Below, piece by piece: positions 7,093-8,596 of a DNA stretch of 8,596 nt. The notes below the pieces were generated by a model. It was given only the letters and a program-made list of their open reading frames with translations. It made no database searches and was not told where the DNA came from. Both the position numbers and the translations under genes were made by a program. This stretch comes from an uncultured Anaerotruncus sp. GTDB lineage: Bacteria > Bacillota_A > Clostridia > Oscillospirales > CAG-272. The DNA lies in NCBI GenBank assembly GCA_958414155.1, contig CATYWI010000026.1, forward strand, positions 1-8,596, written 5' to 3'. Every line of letters starts with the position of its first letter. The stretch's first letter is position 1.

Positions 7093-7596
7093 TTATGCGA
7101 AAATCCTGAACGCCGCTACGATACCGTAGGATGCGAGCGTCATTATACAGCCTGCGATAAGCACGCCGATAAATGCCGAGAGCATCGCCTTCCAGAACTT
7201 CATTTCAATAGTTGCAGCGACCAGCGAGCCTGTCCATGCGCCCGTTGCCGGCAGCGGAATGGCTACAAAGAGAGCAACGCCCCAGAATGAGTATTTTTCG
7301 ATCTTTGCGCGGTTCTTCTCCGCCTTGCGGTTTACCCATCCCGCCACCTTGGCAAAGAATTTCACCTTGGAGCCTGCCATCCAGTCGATCACCTTGCGGA
7401 CAAAAAGCAGGATCACCGGCACCGGAAGAATATTTCCCACCACGCTGATAAAATAGCTCTGCCACCACGGGAGATGCAGTGCGGCGCCCATCGGTATCGC
7501 ACCGCGCAACTCGATTATCGGCAGCATTGAGCATATAAATACGCTCCAGTAGGGTCCGACCGTTTCGGTAAAGAATGTTTTTATCGCTTCAGTCAT
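7093..7596 (-). CDS. Small integral membrane protein, putative small multidrug export family (PF06695-type)
   Basis: A 167-residue, mostly hydrophobic protein with about four to five membrane segments. The family hallmarks are SMLPIIELRGAIP (23-35) and the mirrored VAIPLPATGAWTGSL (111-125), two re-entrant-loop-like motifs related to the DedA/VTT type. A basic stretch (about 77-101) separates the two halves. The annotation 'small multidrug export' is a family name; transport activity and substrate are not well established. The ATG at 7596 overlaps the ribU stop as ATGA, which implies coupled translation, with AGGCGG upstream. It is thus under the same FMN riboswitch as ribU. No terminator follows before the metK promoter. 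Confidence 0.88.
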   Translation of the reverse strand: MTEAIKTFFTETVGPYWSVFICSMLPIIELRGAIPMGAALHLPWWQSYFISVVGNILPVPVILLFVRKVIDWMAGSKVKFFAKVAGWVNRKAEKNRAKIEKYSFWGVALFVAIPLPATGAWTGSLVAATIEMKFWKAMLSAFIGVLIAGCIMTLASYGIVAAFRIFA

Positions 7597-8234
7597 TTGT
7601 TTTCCGCCTTTTTTCGATTTTTACCGGTTCCCTTCAGGATAGGAGAAAGCCGTTTATACACGGCAAAGGTTATCACGGTGCAGCACATGCATTTTATAAA
7701 TGTAAAAGGAACATTTACTATCAGCAATGCGCGCACAAGCGTATTTGCCGCGGGTATTATCGCACTGTAAAGCCCCAATATCGTCTCCATCGGCATGAAC
7801 CCCGAATAGAACGGATATGTTATGAAATAATTCACCGGGAAGCTGACCGCAGATGCCAACAAAGTACCGCATATGCAGGCAACGAGCGCGCCGTGGCGCG
7901 TTTTGCTTTTGCGGTATATCAGCCCCGCCGGAAGCACCATTGACGCTCCGACGATGAAATTTGCCAGCTCGCCCACAAACGATGTATGCGAAAACGGCAT
8001 ATGAAGCAGATTTTTTATAAGCTCTACCGCCACACCCCAAACCGGCCCCATGGCAAATGAGGTTATAAGAGCAGGCAGATCGGAAAAATCAAATTTGAGG
8101 AACCCCGGGGTAAACGGGGTCGAAAATTCAAGCAGCATCAATATAAACGATACCGCCGACATGACCGCAGTCACGGTCATGCACCTTACGCTGAATACCT
8201 TTTTGTTCCTTGTTATTCCCTTCCGAAAAATCAT
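7593..8234 (-). CDS. ribU: Riboflavin ECF transporter substrate-binding (S) component, RibU-like
   Basis: Membrane S-component that binds riboflavin and works with the shared EcfA/EcfA'/EcfT module, which is not encoded here (typical of group II ECF systems). From ATG 8234 it has 213 residues with about six hydrophobic segments. RibU-like landmarks are FLKFDFSDLPALI (45-57), VELIKNLL (70-77) and GELANFIVG (88-96). An FMN riboswitch directly upstream supports the riboflavin assignment. The start is uncertain: a longer frame to 8405 would run through the riboswitch and terminator and is rejected. ATG 8234 has no ribosome site and lies in a hairpin loop. ATG 8180 (residue 19) has AAGGT only a few bases before it, but begins close to the first membrane helix. 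Confidence 0.9.
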   Translation of the reverse strand: MIFRKGITRNKKVFSVRCMTVTAVMSAVSFILMLLEFSTPFTPGFLKFDFSDLPALITSFAMGPVWGVAVELIKNLLHMPFSHTSFVGELANFIVGASMVLPAGLIYRKSKTRHGALVACICGTLLASAVSFPVNYFITYPFYSGFMPMETILGLYSAIIPAANTLVRALLIVNVPFTFIKCMCCTVITFAVYKRLSPILKGTGKNRKKAENK

Positions 8235-8245
8235 ATAGTTCGGAA
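8221..8245 (-). repeat. hairpin enclosing the predicted ribU start codon
   Basis: TTCCGAA (8245-8239, read on the minus strand) and TTCGGAA (8227-8221) form a perfect 7-bp stem with an 11-base loop that holds the ATG at 8234-8232. The 3' arm contains GGAA, followed by GGG, the only strong purine-rich site nearby. The 5' arm overlaps the end of the terminator T-run. Confidence 0.5.
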
Positions 8246-8302
8246 AAAGAAAACATGCTGTGGCGACGAATATCCTGCGGCAGACACGCCGCCCAGTACA
8301 TG
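8244..8302 (-). terminator. intrinsic terminator of the FMN riboswitch
   Basis: The minus strand pairs CATG (8302-8299) with CATG (8257-8254), CTG with CAG, and GGCGGCG (8293-8287) with CGTCGCC (8268-8262, one G-U pair), with small bulges. TTTTCTTTTT (8253-8244) follows. A competing hairpin, GCGGC (8292-8288) with GCCGC (8281-8277), uses the same 5' arm and may be the antiterminated form. Located between the aptamer and ribU, it fits control by FMN-induced termination. Confidence 0.82.
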
Positions 8303-8306
8303 CAAT

Positions 8307-8419
8307 ATCTTTTCCCATCCGGACTTTGACCGTCGGCACAGGAATCTCACCTGTTCGGCACAATAGCTTGTGTTCGCGGGCTATACCGCCGGTATGGAAT
8401 TTCACCCATCCCCAAAGAT
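8307..8419 (-). ncRNA. FMN riboswitch (RFN element)
   Basis: Senses flavin mononucleotide. The minus strand shows the conserved blocks in order: ATCTTTGGGG, GGGTGAAATTCC, ACCGGCGGTATAGCCCGCGA, then after a variable stem (ACACAAGC...TTGTG) GGTGAGATTCC, GCCGACGGTCAAAGTCCGGA and TGGGAAAAGAT. P1 pairs ATCTTT (8419-8414) with AAAGAT (8312-8307). All helices can form. It is followed by an intrinsic terminator and then ribU, so high FMN should block riboflavin uptake. Confidence 0.97.
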
Positions 8420-8420
8420 C

Positions 8421-8448
8421 GGCGAGGCAGCTGAGCCGCGCCCTCGCC
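8421..8448 (-). repeat. GC-rich inverted repeat directly upstream of the FMN aptamer
   Basis: GGCGAGG (minus strand 8448-8442) and CCTCGCC (8427-8421) form a 7-bp stem with a 14-base loop, ending one base before the riboswitch. There is no T-run, so it is not a standard terminator. No -10/-35 pair is seen between it and tuf, where a promoter for the flavin operon would be expected. Confidence 0.55.
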
Positions 8449-8458
8449 AGATGCGCTT

Positions 8459-8491
8459 AAAGGGACTGCCGCACTGGGGTGCGACAGTCCC
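8459..8491 (-). terminator. hairpin downstream of tuf, probable terminator
   Basis: GGGACTGTCGCAC (8491-8479) pairs with GTGCGGCAGTCCC (8474-8462): 13 bp with one T-G pair and loop CCCA, followed by TTT then AAG. The stem is strong but the T-run is only three bases, so termination may be incomplete. It lies 15 bases after the tuf stop codon. Confidence 0.7.
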
Positions 8492-8506
8492 AAAACAGAA
8501 ACCGAA

Positions 8507-8596
8507 TTACTCGAGAATCTCGGAAACAACGCCCGAACCAACGGTTCTGCCGCCTTCACGGATAGCGAAGCGGAGACCCTTCTCGCAGGCGCTAGG
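8507..8596 (-). CDS. tuf: Elongation factor Tu, C-terminal fragment (rest beyond window edge)
   Basis: Thirty codons including the stop remain. The translation EKGLRFAIREGGRTVGSGVV followed by SEILE and TAA matches the conserved end of EF-Tu domain 3. EF-Tu delivers aminoacyl-tRNA to the ribosome as a GTPase; none of its GTPase domain is in the window. The residue before A-C-E-K reads P-S where EF-Tu nearly always has P-I, at the extreme edge of the sequence. The gene is followed by a strong hairpin. Confidence 0.95.
   Translation of the reverse strand, partial: PSACEKGLRFAIREGGRTVGSGVVSEILE

Noticed and set aside
8235..8405. 57-residue N-terminal extension of ribU
   Set aside because: It would translate the FMN aptamer and terminator. 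The residues are unlike RibU and the RNA structure explains the sequence fully.
8347..8559. 70-codon minus-strand frame across tuf end and the FMN aptamer
   Set aside because: It overlaps tuf in another frame, a terminator hairpin and the riboswitch; no ribosome site.
1..8596. CRISPR arrays, insertion sequences, prophage or toxin-antitoxin systems
   Set aside because: No direct-repeat arrays, transposase or integrase motifs, or small paired genes were seen; the gene content is housekeeping.

Overview
This window looks like one end of a contig from a moderately GC-rich member of the Clostridia, probably an Oscillospirales/Christensenellales-like gut bacterium. That placement is inferred from protein style (RibU, RecD2, ComF, MreB, PepD), sigma-A type promoters, and the use of SAM-I and FMN riboswitches with intrinsic terminators. 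It is not proven. Every gene I can support lies on the minus strand, so transcription runs from high to low coordinates.

Layout in the direction of transcription: (i) 8596-8507, the last codons of tuf (EF-Tu), cut by the window edge and followed by a strong hairpin. (ii) 8419-7093, an FMN riboswitch with its terminator, then ribU (riboflavin ECF S-component), overlapped by four bases with a small PF06695-type membrane protein. (iii) 7087-5696, a near-consensus promoter, a SAM-I riboswitch with terminator, and metK (SAM synthetase). (iv) 5672-2232, a promoter-like -10 and a perfect 14-bp palindrome, a 99-residue membrane-anchored protein of unknown function, recD2 (SF1B helicase) and comF (overlapping recD2 by 8 bp). 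(v) 2185-1045, a separate promoter and a structured leader before a stand-alone mreB. (vi) 1032-1, pepD (Xaa-His dipeptidase, M20C), running off the left edge.

Two metabolite-sensing units lie back to back. FMN should switch off riboflavin import plus the PF06695 protein, and SAM should switch off its own synthesis. No terminator is visible between the PF06695 gene and metK, so the SAM-I terminator may also stop transcripts from the flavin operon. The downstream block is housekeeping: DNA repair/recombination (recD2), DNA-uptake-type PRTase (comF), cell shape (mreB) and peptide turnover (pepD).

I found no phage, insertion sequence, CRISPR array, tRNA or rRNA, and no clear new multi-gene system. 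The most unusual material is regulatory: the RibU/PF06695 pairing under FMN control, an SAM-I P1-strand look-alike beyond the terminator, the ribU start codon in a hairpin loop, and two operator-like palindromes at predicted transcription starts.
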